DNA of 64,000 nt from GWB1-38-13 sp964608405 (GTDB taxonomy: Bacteria > Patescibacteriota > Microgenomatia > UBA8517), in contig CAZSNC010000002.1 in NCBI GenBank assembly GCA_964608405.1, positions 6,113 to 70,112 on the forward strand. Reading direction: 5' to 3'. The notes under the pieces are model-generated. The model had not been told where the DNA came from. It searched no databases and saw only the letters and a program-made list of their open reading frames with translations. Positions 42,789 through 51,529 of the stretch are shown in pieces. The stretch's first letter is position 1, and every line of letters begins with the position of its first letter. The position numbers were made by a program, and so were the translations under genes.

Positions 42789-43724
42789 ATGGTTAGACTG
42801 CCCGTATTTCGTGGAAAAAGACAAAAAGGTCAAGCACTTCTTTTAATACTGCTTGTGATGTCTTTGGTTCTTACAGTGGTATTGTCATCAGTATCTAAAT
42901 CTGTAACAGATGTTGAAATATCAAAGTATGAAGACAATTCAATTCGCGCTTTTGATGCAGCACAAGCAGGAATCGAACGGGCAATAGTCGGGTCTGTGAC
43001 TTACGGTGCTACAGTTCCTCTCGAGAATCAGGCTACATTTACACCTGAAGAAACAAGCGATACTAGCGAAAAAAACAAATACAACTATCCTTTGAATTTA
43101 CTTTCAGGGGAACCAGCAACAATTCATTTTTCAGGTTTTAAGAAAGATGCAAATGGTGATTTTGTACCAGACTGCTCAGGTAATTTGTGTAATAATGCCT
43201 CTCTGAATCAACTCCGTGTGTGTTGGGGACAAGCTGGAATCCCAGCTTCTTCTAATGAAACACCTGCCGTATATTTGGAGTTTTACTATACAAATAGCAT
43301 ATTAAACTTCAACAGTGGAGATTTGAGTAGTGTTTACAGGGGGTACAGTATAGGAATCGACCCCAATAGTACAAGAAGAGCGAGCAATCATTTCTCAGCA
43401 AGTCTGGGGGCATCGAGTAATCCGCATCGTTGTGATGATAAATATGCATTCTCATATTTATTTTCAGGTCCTTCTTCTCCTTTAAATCCTCCAGCTGGAG
43501 GAGCATTATTGTTTTTAAAAATATCGCTTCTTTATAACACAAACATACCTCAACCGGTGGGGGTAGCTGGCTCTGTCGCGAGTCTTAAGAGTCAAGGGTC
43601 AATAATCACATCAACAGGAAATGCGGGCGATGTTTATAGAAAGCTTGTTTTGTTTCAGGGATACCCGGAAATTCCTTTTGAAATAGGAAATGCAATCTAC
43701 TCTAGAACTGGTTTGTCTAAATAA
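42789..43724 (+). CDS. PilX/GspK-like minor pilin
   Basis: 311 residues, the largest of the minor pilins. Leader to KRQKG, then QALLLILLVMSLVLTVVL. The usual Glu5 is Leu, as is common for the tip subunit GspK/PilX. DNSIRAFDAAQAGIERAIVG resembles the PilX signature (AxxAAxAGxE). By analogy it sits at the pilus tip with the three preceding proteins. pilM follows after two bases. Confidence 0.72.
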   Translation: MVRLPVFRGKRQKGQALLLILLVMSLVLTVVLSSVSKSVTDVEISKYEDNSIRAFDAAQAGIERAIVGSVTYGATVPLENQATFTPEETSDTSEKNKYNYPLNLLSGEPATIHFSGFKKDANGDFVPDCSGNLCNNASLNQLRVCWGQAGIPASSNETPAVYLEFYYTNSILNFNSGDLSSVYRGYSIGIDPNSTRRASNHFSASLGASSNPHRCDDKYAFSYLFSGPSSPLNPPAGGALLFLKISLLYNTNIPQPVGVAGSVASLKSQGSIITSTGNAGDVYRKLVLFQGYPEIPFEIGNAIYSRTGLSK

Positions 43725-43726
43725 TT

Positions 43727-44737
43727 ATGGTAGGACTTGATATCGGTTCAAAAACAATCAAAATAGTTGAGCTTGAGAAAACCCGAGATTCTTTCAAATT
43801 GAAAGCAAGCGGAATAATTGGCTATAGAAGCAGTACTCCGGAACACTTGACGGATGACAAAGAGATCGCTGTTCTGTCTGACGTAATCAGGAAGCTTCAC
43901 AAAGAGGCAAAGATTGTGAGTCGTGAGGTTGTTGTTTCGATTCCCGAAACTCAAGTGTATACGAGAATGATACGTTTTCCGCTTTTAACGGATTCCGAAA
44001 TTGCTTCAGCTGTTAAGTGGGAGGCGGAGCAGTATATCCCCTTCCCCATTGAAGAAGCGGTTATTGACTACCAGATTATTGACAGAAAAGAAAATGCTAC
44101 TCCTCCACAGGTTTATGTCCTTTTAATTGCGGCACCGAAACTGCTTGTTAACCGTTACGTTAAATTAATCAATATGTGTAAACTTGAACTTGTTGCCATC
44201 GAAACGGAATTAATGGCCATTGCCCGTTCGATTTGCCCGATAGATCAGACGGTAATGGTTGCCGACTTTGGTGCCAGATCCACAAATATCGCAATTGTTA
44301 AAAACACCTCTCTCATGATGTCCAGAAGTATTCCAACGGCAGGAGATGCGCTAACACGTGCCGTTGCACAGGGTCTTGGAATTGAAGCAACACAAGCGGA
44401 GGAATACAAAAAGACCTATGGACTCTCGTCTTCAAATCTTGACGGAAAAATCAAATCGGTTTTATACCCGGTTTTGAGAATGGTTTCTGATGAAATAAAA
44501 AAAGCCGTTCATTATTACCAGTCTGAGGCTGAGGGAGATCCGCCGAAATCCTTGATACTAACAGGCGGTTCCGCGAGCATGCCTGAGGTTGCATCTATTA
44601 TGACGGAACTGCTTGGAATTGAAGTATCAATCGGTAATCCGTTTTCAAAGCTTCAGATCGACCCTCAAGCGTTGAAACAAATTTCGGGATATGCACCCTT
44701 TTATGGGATTGCGGTTGGGCTATCAATGAGAGCGTAA
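43727..44737 (+). CDS. pilM: Type IV pilus assembly protein PilM
   Basis: 336 residues, actin-like cytoplasmic ATPase. Begins VGLDIGSKTIKIVELEK (phosphate 1); SHS2-like insertion with AVKWEAEQYIPFPIEEAVIDYQII; VADFGARSTNIAIV (phosphate 2) and ILTGGSASMPEVASI (adenosine motif). Binds the N-terminal peptide of PilN. Confidence 0.95.
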   Translation: MVGLDIGSKTIKIVELEKTRDSFKLKASGIIGYRSSTPEHLTDDKEIAVLSDVIRKLHKEAKIVSREVVVSIPETQVYTRMIRFPLLTDSEIASAVKWEAEQYIPFPIEEAVIDYQIIDRKENATPPQVYVLLIAAPKLLVNRYVKLINMCKLELVAIETELMAIARSICPIDQTVMVADFGARSTNIAIVKNTSLMMSRSIPTAGDALTRAVAQGLGIEATQAEEYKKTYGLSSSNLDGKIKSVLYPVLRMVSDEIKKAVHYYQSEAEGDPPKSLILTGGSASMPEVASIMTELLGIEVSIGNPFSKLQIDPQALKQISGYAPFYGIAVGLSMRA

Positions 44738-44742
44738 ATACT

Positions 44743-45270
44743 ATGCGCCAAATTAACTTATTACCACCTGAACTCAAGCCAAGTAAACAAGTGGGCTTAT
44801 TACTTAAAAAAGCAGAAAAATTTTTTATAGGAATTCTTCTTGTATATTTGTTTTTGATGGGGGCGGCATTTGCTTACAAACAATATTTGGACAAGGATCT
44901 TGTTCAATATAAAAATAAAAAGACGATGCTTTCAAACGAGCTTAAAAGTTTGGTTAATGTCGAAACCTCGACTGTCTATATCAGGGACCGTGTTCAAAAG
45001 TATAAGATGCTTTCTAATAAGGACGTAGAACAGACAAACCTTAAACTGTTTGAGGAGGCGCATCAATATTTTCCAACGGATGCGAAAATTACCCTAATCG
45101 ATATATCTGAAAACAATATTTCATATTCTGTTACGGTTGCCAACCTTGCATCCTTTTCCCGCTTGATTACTGGTTTGACACAGTCGGATCTTTACAAAGA
45201 AATTACTATTGCGGGTTTAACGCTTTCAGAAGACGGGAGTTATAAATTCAGTCTGGTTATGTCGTTTTAG
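44743..45270 (+). CDS. pilN: Type IV pilus protein PilN
   Basis: 175 residues. The N-terminal RQINLLPPELKP is the PilM-binding peptide (family INLLP). One membrane helix (about 26-46), coiled-coil, then a ferredoxin-like periplasmic domain. Positioned as in the canonical pilMNO order. Confidence 0.93.
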   Translation: MRQINLLPPELKPSKQVGLLLKKAEKFFIGILLVYLFLMGAAFAYKQYLDKDLVQYKNKKTMLSNELKSLVNVETSTVYIRDRVQKYKMLSNKDVEQTNLKLFEEAHQYFPTDAKITLIDISENNISYSVTVANLASFSRLITGLTQSDLYKEITIAGLTLSEDGSYKFSLVMSF

Positions 45271-45281
45271 TAAAAATTTAT

Positions 45282-46016
45282 ATGTCACTGGAACTAAAAA
45301 TGGATTCAAATAAGATCAAAAAGGAAGGTAAGTATTACCTTATATTCGCCCTGATATTTATTGTGATTGCTTACTTTTTCTATACTACGGGGGAAAAATT
45401 TTACACCGGTATATCAAAGTCCGCGCAAGAGATCAAAGGGATCAGATCGGATAATGATATTTTGGAGTCCAAGATTTTGTCTTTAAAGTCAATTAAGGAC
45501 AGTGTTAATGCAGACGTAAACGCACTCAATGTTTCTTTCCAGTCGGAAGACCCTTCCCTTTTTATGTATTCACAACTGAAAGCTATTGCGGCAGAAACTG
45601 GTATCGAACTTTCCGAAATCGCTTTTTCCCAGGGTCAGCCAAGCGGAAGTATAAATGTGGGTGTTATTGGCTTTACGGTTAAGGGTATAAAAGACAGCGT
45701 TTTCAATTTTATATCGGAGTTAACTCAGAGCGCCCCCTTGTCGGGTTTGGGGGCAATGTCATTTTCCAACTACTTTCAAAGCGGTGAAACGATGGAAATT
45801 GATATGTCAGTACAGGTTTATTATTCGCCACTGCCGGAAGTCTTACCTGATACGAATGAAATTGTAAATTCTCTCACACAAGAGGAGAAGGATGCATACG
45901 AACAATTGGTCAAACTTAAAGTGTTTTCGGTTGCGGAAATAAAGGCACAGCCTCAGGGAGATGGTGATCTCGATCCATTTAATTTTCAAACAGTGATTCC
46001 TGAAGAAGTACAGTAG
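45282..46016 (+). CDS. pilO: PilO-like pilus alignment protein
   Basis: 244 residues. One membrane helix (about 15-36), a coiled-coil (about 45-80), then a beta-alpha domain ending near residue 190 with GFTVKGIKDSVFNFISEL. Architecture and position after pilN identify PilO; sequence identity to proteobacterial PilO is low. No pilP or secretin pilQ follows, fitting a cell without outer membrane. Convergent with khpA. Confidence 0.85.
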   Translation: MSLELKMDSNKIKKEGKYYLIFALIFIVIAYFFYTTGEKFYTGISKSAQEIKGIRSDNDILESKILSLKSIKDSVNADVNALNVSFQSEDPSLFMYSQLKAIAAETGIELSEIAFSQGQPSGSINVGVIGFTVKGIKDSVFNFISELTQSAPLSGLGAMSFSNYFQSGETMEIDMSVQVYYSPLPEVLPDTNEIVNSLTQEEKDAYEQLVKLKVFSVAEIKAQPQGDGDLDPFNFQTVIPEEVQ

Positions 46017-46041
46017 GTAAAGGGGTTAGAGGTAGTTTTTT

Positions 46042-46281
46042 TTAGGCTTCTTTTTCGGAAACCTCAAGAGAGAAACCGATTTTTTCAAGGGTTGCCTTGG
46101 TTTTGAGTATCGTCCTTAATGATTTAATCATTTTTCCTTTTTTCCCAATAATTAGCCCCATATTGGAAGGCTCGGTAACAACTTTGAGGTTTATAAATCC
46201 TTCATCGGACACATTTTCCTCGATCTCAAAGTCTGAATTTCCAAGAATTTCATTAAGGAGGTATGAGAGTAAATCTTTCAT
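46042..46281 (-). CDS. khpA: KH-domain RNA-binding protein KhpA
   Basis: 79 residues from ATG 46281 (MKDLLSYLLNEILG); the longer upstream frame only overlaps rpsP and is not real. A single type II KH domain with the GxxG loop as GLIIGKKGKMIKSLRTIL. Known partners are KhpB/Jag and cell-division mRNAs in Gram-positives. It directly follows rpsP, as in most bacteria. Confidence 0.93.
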   Translation of the reverse strand: MKDLLSYLLNEILGNSDFEIEENVSDEGFINLKVVTEPSNMGLIIGKKGKMIKSLRTILKTKATLEKIGFSLEVSEKEA

Positions 46282-46282
46282 A

Positions 46283-46507
46283 TTATTTCTTCTCGATGAG
46301 CTTGATGACCGTTGGAGAAGCAATGGCTCCGTTTGATATCCATTTTTGGTATTTTTCTTTTTCGATTTTAAAGATTTTCTTTTTTGGATCGTACAGTCCG
46401 AGCACTTCCAAACACTCTCCTTTAGCTTTTTTCTCTTTCTCGACCGCGACGATTCTATACATAGCGTGGTTTCTTGACCCACCTCTTGATAGTCTTATTT
46501 TAATCAT
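46283..46507 (-). CDS. rpsP: 30S ribosomal protein S16
   Basis: 74 residues, short but complete. MIKIRLSRGGSRNHAMYRIVAVEK, then the LEVLGLYDPKKK segment are S16 signatures. One base before khpA, co-transcribed. Confidence 0.96.
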   Translation of the reverse strand: MIKIRLSRGGSRNHAMYRIVAVEKEKKAKGECLEVLGLYDPKKKIFKIEKEKYQKWISNGAIASPTVIKLIEKK

Positions 46508-46550
46508 AATATTTTAGTTCAAATGTGATTTTAACGGTTATCTAACAAAA

Positions 46551-47219
46551 TTACAAGGATTTGGATAATGCGTCTTTGGCAGCATTTTGTGCTGCGTCGC
46601 TTTTGCTTTTTCCCGATCCCACTCCCAAAACATCGTTATCAACCATCACCTGAATAGTAAAACTTTTGTCATGGTCCGGCCCTTTCTCCTCAACAACGAT
46701 ATATTTTGGAGTTGTTGAACCTTTGGCCTGTACAGATTCCTGAAGGAGGCTTTTTGGATCTTTGAGAGGTTCCTTGCTGATTTGGTTAAGGTCGGAAAGA
46801 ATATACTTTTCAATGAATGCCCTGCATTGATCAATTCCCCTATCCAAATAAACCGCACCGATTACTGCTTCAAGTGTGTCAGCAAGGAGGGACTGGTTGG
46901 ATCTCCCACCCGTTTCTTCCTCTCCTTTACTCAGGTAAAGATATTTACCCAATTGTAATTTTTCCGATATTTCTGAAAGACTCACGGTATTTACAAGTTT
47001 GGCTCTAAGAGCCGTTAAATATCCTTCTTCTTTATCCTTATAATTATTGTAAATAATTTCTGACACAATAAATTCAAGTACGGCGTCTCCTAAAAATTCC
47101 AACCTCTCATTTGAACGTCTTTGGTTTTTGTGCTCGTTCACCCACGAGCGGTGTGTGAGTGCAAGTTCAAGAAGGTTTTTATCTATAAATGCGTCTTTTA
47201 AATAAGTGTAATCGTCCAT
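46551..47219 (-). CDS. rnc: Ribonuclease III
   Basis: 222 residues. The catalytic signature NERLEFLGDAVLEFIVSE is near residue 38; second metal site Asp/Glu in LADTLEAVIGAVYLDRG. The C-terminal dsRNA-binding domain (about 150-220) starts DPKSLLQESVQAKG. Processes rRNA precursors. Its start lies three bases after the stop of the ACP-like gene. Confidence 0.96.
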   Translation of the reverse strand: MDDYTYLKDAFIDKNLLELALTHRSWVNEHKNQRRSNERLEFLGDAVLEFIVSEIIYNNYKDKEEGYLTALRAKLVNTVSLSEISEKLQLGKYLYLSKGEEETGGRSNQSLLADTLEAVIGAVYLDRGIDQCRAFIEKYILSDLNQISKEPLKDPKSLLQESVQAKGSTTPKYIVVEEKGPDHDKSFTIQVMVDNDVLGVGSGKSKSDAAQNAAKDALSKSL

Positions 47220-47222
47220 AAT

Positions 47223-47477
47223 CTAAAATTCATCGTTTTCCGAGGAGATATCAATAAGGTCCTGCACACTGTGAATGTTTTCGATTTTGGTCAAATCTAT
47301 ATCGATACCATTATCGATTAAAAGATGTAAATAATCGGTAATTTCAACAGCATTCATATGCAGGTCCTCCCTTAATGAGTCGTCGTTTGCGACATCCTCG
47401 ACTCCGATACCCAAATATTCAGATAATAATTTTTTGATTTTGTTTTCGTTTTCAACTAAATGACTTTTACCGTTCAT
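47223..47477 (-). CDS. Acyl-carrier-protein-like protein without the carrier serine
   Basis: 84 residues, ACP fold by length and pattern: helix I IKKLLSEYLGIG, then the loop VEDVANDDSLREDLHMNAVEITDYL. In ACP this reads DLGADSLDxVE with Ser bearing phosphopantetheine; here the position is Ala (HMNAVE). The rest of the helices and acidic character are kept. The acpP-rnc neighbourhood is a classical one. Since the attachment residue is missing, it cannot carry acyl groups; a structural or regulatory role is inferred. The start overlaps the nusB stop by ATGA. Confidence 0.75.
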   Translation of the reverse strand: MNGKSHLVENENKIKKLLSEYLGIGVEDVANDDSLREDLHMNAVEITDYLHLLIDNGIDIDLTKIENIHSVQDLIDISSENDEF

Positions 47478-47827
47478 ATTTTCATCTCGTATATTGTACC
47501 TAATACTCCATTGACAAATGAAGAGGAACTTTCCGATCCGTACTCTTTGGCAATTTCAACCGCTTCGTCAATCACAACTTTTTGCGGAGTTGTTTTTTGA
47601 AGTAGTTCAAATACCGCAAAACGCAATATTGCAAGGTCAATCTTGTTGATTTTATCAATCGGCCAGGCAGGGGCGGCTTTTGTAATTACTTTATCGATTT
47701 TTTTAATAGACGAAAGAGCTTTTAATACATCCTCAGGTGTATGTTTTTGGTGGGCGAAACTCTCTGCGAATAGATACTTTATCATGCGTTTCCGGTATAG
47801 ATGCCTGGGGTCTTTAGCCGTTTTCAT
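47474..47827 (-). CDS. nusB: Transcription antitermination protein NusB
   Basis: 117 residues from ATG 47827 (MKTAKDPRHLYRKR), chosen over the longer frame because NusB begins RxxAR-like near its first residues. All-helical fold with the C-terminal signature TPQKVVIDEAVEIAKEYGS and SSFVNGVLGTI. Works with NusE in rRNA antitermination. Upstream partner of the ACP-like gene and rnc. Confidence 0.93.
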   Translation of the reverse strand: MKTAKDPRHLYRKRMIKYLFAESFAHQKHTPEDVLKALSSIKKIDKVITKAAPAWPIDKINKIDLAILRFAVFELLQKTTPQKVVIDEAVEIAKEYGSESSSSFVNGVLGTIYEMKI

Positions 47828-47900
47828 AATACAAGTATAAGTATATATCCGGGAAAATGGCAATATTAAGAAGTATTTCTTAACCTCTTTGGATTACCGA

Positions 47901-48056
47901 TTATTTGTAGAAACCACAATATTTGCAGGCTTTATGAGCCTCCTTGAGTTTCTTACAGGACGGACAACTCATGAGTATGGGAAGGCTAAGTTTGTGGGAA
48001 TTCCTTCTCTTGTTGCTGCGTGAACGGGTATGCTTCTTTTTTGGTAAAGGTGTCAT
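47901..48056 (-). CDS. rpmF: 50S ribosomal protein L32
   Basis: 51 residues, too short for a long-ORF list. Starts MTPLPKKKHTRSRSNKRRNS and ends with a zinc ribbon CPSC...CKYCGFYK (Cys31, 34, 44, 47). Lies between recG and nusB on the same strand. Confidence 0.95.
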   Translation of the reverse strand: MTPLPKKKHTRSRSNKRRNSHKLSLPILMSCPSCKKLKEAHKACKYCGFYK

Positions 48057-48098
48057 AACAGGGTAATTTTACAAGAAGATTAAAATATATTCAATCGG

Positions 48099-50114
48099 CT
48101 AATTGGGAGGTATATTTCCGGCAACAAAATGTTTCAGAAGATCGTTATATTTTTGCCTATTGGCAATTATCTTATCCGCAAAATCCTTTGATAACTTAAT
48201 AAGTTCAGAATCTCCCCATGAGGCATTCTTCAGTTCAAAGAATCCGTGTTGAGTTGTGCCGAAGATTTCACCAGGTCCACGTATTTTTAGGTCTATTTCG
48301 GCAAGCTCAAATCCGGAAGTGTGTTCCTTTAGAGCATTTAGTCTTTTCGATACGAAATTTCCGGAAATTATAGGCATCAACAGACAGTATGACTTTTTAT
48401 CTCCCCGCCCTACCCTACCCCTTAACTGGTGTAACTGTGCCAACCCAAACCTTTCGGGAGCTTCGATTACCATTATCGTTGCATTTTTAATATCAATTCC
48501 GACTTCAACGACGGGCGTTGAGACCAGGATGTCGGTTTTGCCCGATTTGAAGGCGTTTATTGCTTTTTCTTTTTCATCATTTTTTAATTTTCCATGAAGT
48601 AGTCCTACACTATTACCTTTAAAAAATTTTTTCAGATCCTCATACATTTTGACGACGGCTTTTACGTCTTTCATTGTTTCGTACTCCGATTCTTCGATTA
48701 AGGGGCAAACATAAAATACCTGGGTTTTGTGTTTGTTGATTTGTCCCCGGATCCATTCGTAAGAAGCCTGTCTTTTATTTGCAGGAACAATCCATGTTGT
48801 TATTGGCACTCTTCCTTTAGGCATTTCCTTAAGTATGGATAAGTCCAGATCCCCATATACGGTTAAAGCGATTGTTCTTGGAATCGGTGTTGCCGTCATT
48901 GTTAAAACGTGAGGGATTTTATTATTTTGTCCTGATTTTTTTACAAGAAGAGTTCTCTGTTCAACTCCAAAGCGGTGTTGCTCGTCGATGACAACCAAGG
49001 CGATTTTCTCATTTTCGATGAGGCGGTAAATGAGAGCATGAGTACCGATATAGACATCGGCCGCATCTTTATTACCGCTTTTGTTTATTGAGGTAACCAG
49101 CTTAACCCTGATTTTGTATTTTTTAAAAAGTTTCCTTAATGTGTCATAGTGTTGATTGGACAGTATTTGGGTTGGCGCCATGATTACCGACTGGTACCCT
49201 GCCAAAAATGCTGCAAATACCGCAATTGCCGCAACAGCCGTTTTTCCGCTTCCGACATCTCCCTCGAGCAATCGATTCATGGGTGTTTCTTTTCCGATAT
49301 CGGAAAGAATCTCATCGACACTCTCTGCTTGTGAAGGGGTGAGCGTAAAGGGCAGATCCTTAATAAATTTATCTATAGCCCTTTTATCGTTTGTAATTTG
49401 GTAGAGCGCCTTGTTTTGTTTCCATAAATCTTTTCGGTAGATGCTTTGTAGAGTGAGCGACAGGATCTCATTGAAACCGAGTCTTCTTTTTGCATTTTTT
49501 TGATCGTTTTCGTTTTTAGGGAAATGTAAGTCGTAAATCGCTTTTTTTTGTCCGACAAAGGAATATTTTTTTAAATCACCTTCAGGAATAAATTCATCAA
49601 TTTTTATGTTTGCAACTTTAAGGGCAAAGGCGATTTTATTCCGTAGCCATTTGGAGGAAACCCCGTAAGTTTCCGGATATATCGGAACCAATCTTCCCGT
49701 ATGGATAAAACTATCGCCAATTTCATATTCTGGGGAAAGAAAAGCTTTACTCGTGCCAAAAAACTCGACACGACCGGAGTAGCACATCTCAAGTCCCCTT
49801 TTCATACTCATTGTGAGGTATGGTTGATTAAACCAGATGATCTTCATTTTTCCGGATTCATCCTCAATTTCTCCTATCTGCATAATCCTCCCCGACTTGG
49901 AATATTGGTTTTTTATAAAGTTTAATTTTGCGATTACGGTTGCTGTATCGCCGACTTTTATGCCTTGAATTTTTGAGACATTTCTGAAGTCTATAAACCG
50001 GCTTGGCGGATGGGTCAATAGATCACCAATTTTTACAATACCAAGCTTACTTAATCTTTTAAGGTAAACAGGGCCCACTTTAGGTAGTTTAGAAACGGAA
50101 TCGGATAGATTCAT
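48099..50114 (-). CDS. recG: ATP-dependent DNA helicase RecG
   Basis: 671 residues. The N-terminal wedge/OB domain (about 60-160, TATVIAKLNFIKNQ) binds forks. Helicase motif I is LEGDVGSGKTAVAA; DEQH motif is VVIDEQHRFGVEQR; motif III TMTATPIPRT; motif VI LHQLRGRVGRGDKKSYC. The TRG region follows. Reverses stalled replication forks. Followed by rpmF on the same strand. Confidence 0.97.
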   Translation of the reverse strand: MNLSDSVSKLPKVGPVYLKRLSKLGIVKIGDLLTHPPSRFIDFRNVSKIQGIKVGDTATVIAKLNFIKNQYSKSGRIMQIGEIEDESGKMKIIWFNQPYLTMSMKRGLEMCYSGRVEFFGTSKAFLSPEYEIGDSFIHTGRLVPIYPETYGVSSKWLRNKIAFALKVANIKIDEFIPEGDLKKYSFVGQKKAIYDLHFPKNENDQKNAKRRLGFNEILSLTLQSIYRKDLWKQNKALYQITNDKRAIDKFIKDLPFTLTPSQAESVDEILSDIGKETPMNRLLEGDVGSGKTAVAAIAVFAAFLAGYQSVIMAPTQILSNQHYDTLRKLFKKYKIRVKLVTSINKSGNKDAADVYIGTHALIYRLIENEKIALVVIDEQHRFGVEQRTLLVKKSGQNNKIPHVLTMTATPIPRTIALTVYGDLDLSILKEMPKGRVPITTWIVPANKRQASYEWIRGQINKHKTQVFYVCPLIEESEYETMKDVKAVVKMYEDLKKFFKGNSVGLLHGKLKNDEKEKAINAFKSGKTDILVSTPVVEVGIDIKNATIMVIEAPERFGLAQLHQLRGRVGRGDKKSYCLLMPIISGNFVSKRLNALKEHTSGFELAEIDLKIRGPGEIFGTTQHGFFELKNASWGDSELIKLSKDFADKIIANRQKYNDLLKHFVAGNIPPN

Positions 50115-50140
50115 TTTTCTTTATAATATCACGAAGGCGA

Positions 50141-50248
50141 TTAGATGATGTAAAAAAGCATCGGGACAAAAGTGGTAAGAAGAAGGGCAAGTGTTGCGAC
50201 GATAACCAAGACCCTGATTAATTTTTCCTGTTTTTTAGTTCTTATCAT
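50141..50248 (-). CDS. 35-residue single-span membrane peptide
   Basis: MIRTKKQEKLIRVLVIVATL then a hydrophobic end to ...MLFYII: basic N-terminus and one helix of about 22 residues. It begins six bases after the tyrS stop and uses its own ATG with no strong Shine-Dalgarno. Composition and position suggest a real small gene; function unknown. Confidence 0.5.
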   Translation of the reverse strand: MIRTKKQEKLIRVLVIVATLALLLTTFVPMLFYII

Positions 50249-50254
50249 ATTTGT

Positions 50255-51409
50255 TTATTTGGCCTCAAGAAAAACCTTTTCTCCGACTTTGATTTTATCC
50301 CCGCTTTTAACTTTATATGTAGGATCGGTGAGAAGTGTGTTGTTTACATCTACAGACTTTTGGGCAATGTATCTTTTTGCATCCGACATGCTTTTTAATG
50401 ATGTGTATGGGGCTATCGTTGACGCCAAAGTATTGCCCGGAACCACTTTAATATCATAATCGGGTGCTTTTTCCTGAAAAGTTTTTTCAAATATGTTTTT
50501 GGCATCGGTGGCATCTTTTTCTCCCCAAATGAGTCTTACAATTTCAAATGCAAGATGTTTTTTCTCTTCCATAGGGTTATTGGAAATCTTTTGTTGTAGC
50601 CCATCAAGGTCAACTTCTGTTAAAAGTTCGAAAGCGGGTAATATTGCCTCATCCGGAAAGGACATGATTCCACCAAAGAATTTATCGGATGTGGAGTCAA
50701 GAAATAGAGCATTTCCGGTAGTTTTTCCAACCTTTTTACCGTCTTTGTCTACGAGAAGTTTGGTTGCAAGGACGTATTTTTCCTTGTCTTTGATTGCTCT
50801 CATTAAAGCCCTTCCGGCAAGCATATTAAATATCTGATCATTTCCGCCAACTTCAAGATCAACATCCATTACAACACTGTCGTATCCTTGGGCAATCGGG
50901 TAAAGAAATTCGTGCATGTATATTGGTTCATTTCTTTTTAATCTTTGTTGGTACATATCCCGTTCGATCAGCTGCTGAACAGTGAAGTTGGAGGAGATCT
51001 GTATCAAATCTTTAAATGTAATTTTGTCGGACCATTGTGAGTTTTTCATAATCTCGACTTTATTTTCTCCTTCAAAATCCAGTAGGTTTTTGATTTGCGA
51101 TTTCCAGGTTTGATAATTATTTTCCACTTCCTCCCGAGTTAACTGTTTTCGCACTGCAAGTTTATCGGAAGGGTCGCCGATCATACCTGTAAAATCTCCG
51201 ATCAGAAAGATTACCTTATGGCCCAATTTCTGAAACTGGCGGAGTTTCATCACCCCGACCAGATTTCCCAGATGTAATGAGGGCATTGAGGGGTCAAATC
51301 CCTGGTAGAGTTTGATTTTCTTTTCACCCATTAATTTCTTGAGAGTGTCCTTCGAGGGTAAAACCTCCGCAACACCTCTTGTTAAGACATCGTCAATAGT
51401 AAAATTCAT
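50255..51409 (-). CDS. tyrS: Tyrosyl-tRNA synthetase
   Basis: 384 residues, class I. Class I HIGH-like motif is PSLHLGNLVGV, KMSKS-like loop is KVGKTTGNALF, and the YPIAQGYDSVVMDVDLEVGGNDQIFNM segment recognises tyrosine. C-terminal S4 RNA-binding domain (about 320-384). The predicted promoter lies so close to the ATG that the mRNA would be nearly leaderless. Confidence 0.96.
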   Translation of the reverse strand: MNFTIDDVLTRGVAEVLPSKDTLKKLMGEKKIKLYQGFDPSMPSLHLGNLVGVMKLRQFQKLGHKVIFLIGDFTGMIGDPSDKLAVRKQLTREEVENNYQTWKSQIKNLLDFEGENKVEIMKNSQWSDKITFKDLIQISSNFTVQQLIERDMYQQRLKRNEPIYMHEFLYPIAQGYDSVVMDVDLEVGGNDQIFNMLAGRALMRAIKDKEKYVLATKLLVDKDGKKVGKTTGNALFLDSTSDKFFGGIMSFPDEAILPAFELLTEVDLDGLQQKISNNPMEEKKHLAFEIVRLIWGEKDATDAKNIFEKTFQEKAPDYDIKVVPGNTLASTIAPYTSLKSMSDAKRYIAQKSVDVNNTLLTDPTYKVKSGDKIKVGEKVFLEAK

Positions 51410-51417
51410 ATATTCCT

Positions 51418-51445
51418 ATTATATAATTTAAAGGCTTGATTACAA
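51418..51445 (-). promoter_or_regulatory. Promoter of tyrS
   Basis: TTGTAA (51440-51445), a 16-base spacer, perfect TATAAT (51418-51423) on the minus strand. Predicted start is two to four bases before the ATG at 51409. Confidence 0.55.
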
Positions 51446-51529
51446 CAGACCAAGACTTTTGGATTATTTTTGAACTATAATAATACTGCCAACTCTCTTT
51501 CCCGATAAGGGATAGTATTTTTATAATTT

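Noticed and set aside
46282..46482. N-terminal extension of KhpA
   Set aside because: It is the rpsP gene read in another frame.
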